A model generated the notes under the pieces. The model made no database searches. It had not been told where the DNA came from and was given only the letters and a program-made list of their open reading frames with translations. A stretch of DNA of 64,000 nucleotides from DATBLQ01 sp036555325 (GTDB lineage: Bacteria; Pseudomonadota; Alphaproteobacteria; Rhizobiales; Aestuariivirgaceae), in the NCBI GenBank assembly GCA_036555325.1, contig DATBLQ010000085.1, forward strand, positions 1 through 64,000, written 5' to 3'. The position numbers were made by a program, and so were the translations under genes. Position 1 is the first letter of the stretch. Every line of letters starts with the position of its first letter. Of this stretch, positions 63,999 through 64,000 are shown one piece after another.

Positions 63999-64000
63999 CT

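Overview
The window looks like chromosomal DNA from an alphaproteobacterium, most likely of the Hyphomicrobiales (Rhizobiales) type. I cannot name a genus. The evidence is a combination of features: a split F0 stator (atpF plus atpF'), short-form HisG with HisZ, an IalB-family protein, DUF1127 proteins, a DUF4170-cysQ-tldE-ubiA block, a coxBA-ctaB-coxF-ctaG-coxC-DUF983-surf1 cluster, and a groESL operon with a CIRCE element behind an RpoH-like promoter. GC content is high by eye. I see no rRNA, tRNA, CRISPR array, insertion sequence, integrase or prophage gene, so this is mostly core genome rather than an accessory island.

Layout. 1-10 kb is a two-carbon metabolism block: a DUF411 protein, a class III aminotransferase, glycerate 2-kinase, an orphan MT-A70 methyltransferase, malate synthase A, glycolate oxidase glcDEF and a small cytochrome c. 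10-16.3 kb holds hisS-hisZ-hisG, a small exported protein and groESL. 16.3-24.5 kb is more mixed: a MocR-type regulator divergent from a DUF1127 gene, a SIMPL protein, an omega-amino-acid aminotransferase, a degenerate EAL protein resembling TipF, ribF, the wreck of a sugar ABC transporter operon, and its still intact FadR-type regulator. 24.5-36.4 kb holds DUF4170-cysQ-tldE(pmbA)-ubiA, divergent rsmE-gshA, a LysR regulator divergent from a second DUF1127 gene, a DUF937-like protein, MATE-HAD-tldD and an IalB protein. 36.9-46.6 kb is the aa3 oxidase cluster running into thrC, an M16 peptidase and a GNAT gene. 46.7-54.1 kb holds a large c-di-GMP sensor protein, yqgE, a DsbD-like domain protein, a peroxiredoxin, rnhA and ispH. 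54.2-59 kb is a tandem glycine riboswitch driving gcvT-gcvH-gcvP. 59-64 kb holds the F0 ATP synthase genes atpI-B-E-F'-F on the minus strand and the C-terminal part of smc, cut by the window edge.

How the genes work together. Glycolate oxidase makes glyoxylate, and malate synthase condenses it with acetyl-CoA. Glycerate kinase and the glycine cleavage system are linked steps of C2/C1 metabolism. The oxidase cluster carries the structural subunits plus the heme o, CuB and assembly factors needed to build the enzyme. I found no clear new multi-gene system. The most unusual items are the collapsed ABC operon, the palindrome-rich MocR/DUF1127 intergenic region and its LysR/DUF1127 counterpart, the overlapping convergent glycerate kinase/MT-A70 gene ends, and the EAL-domain proteins with altered catalytic motifs.
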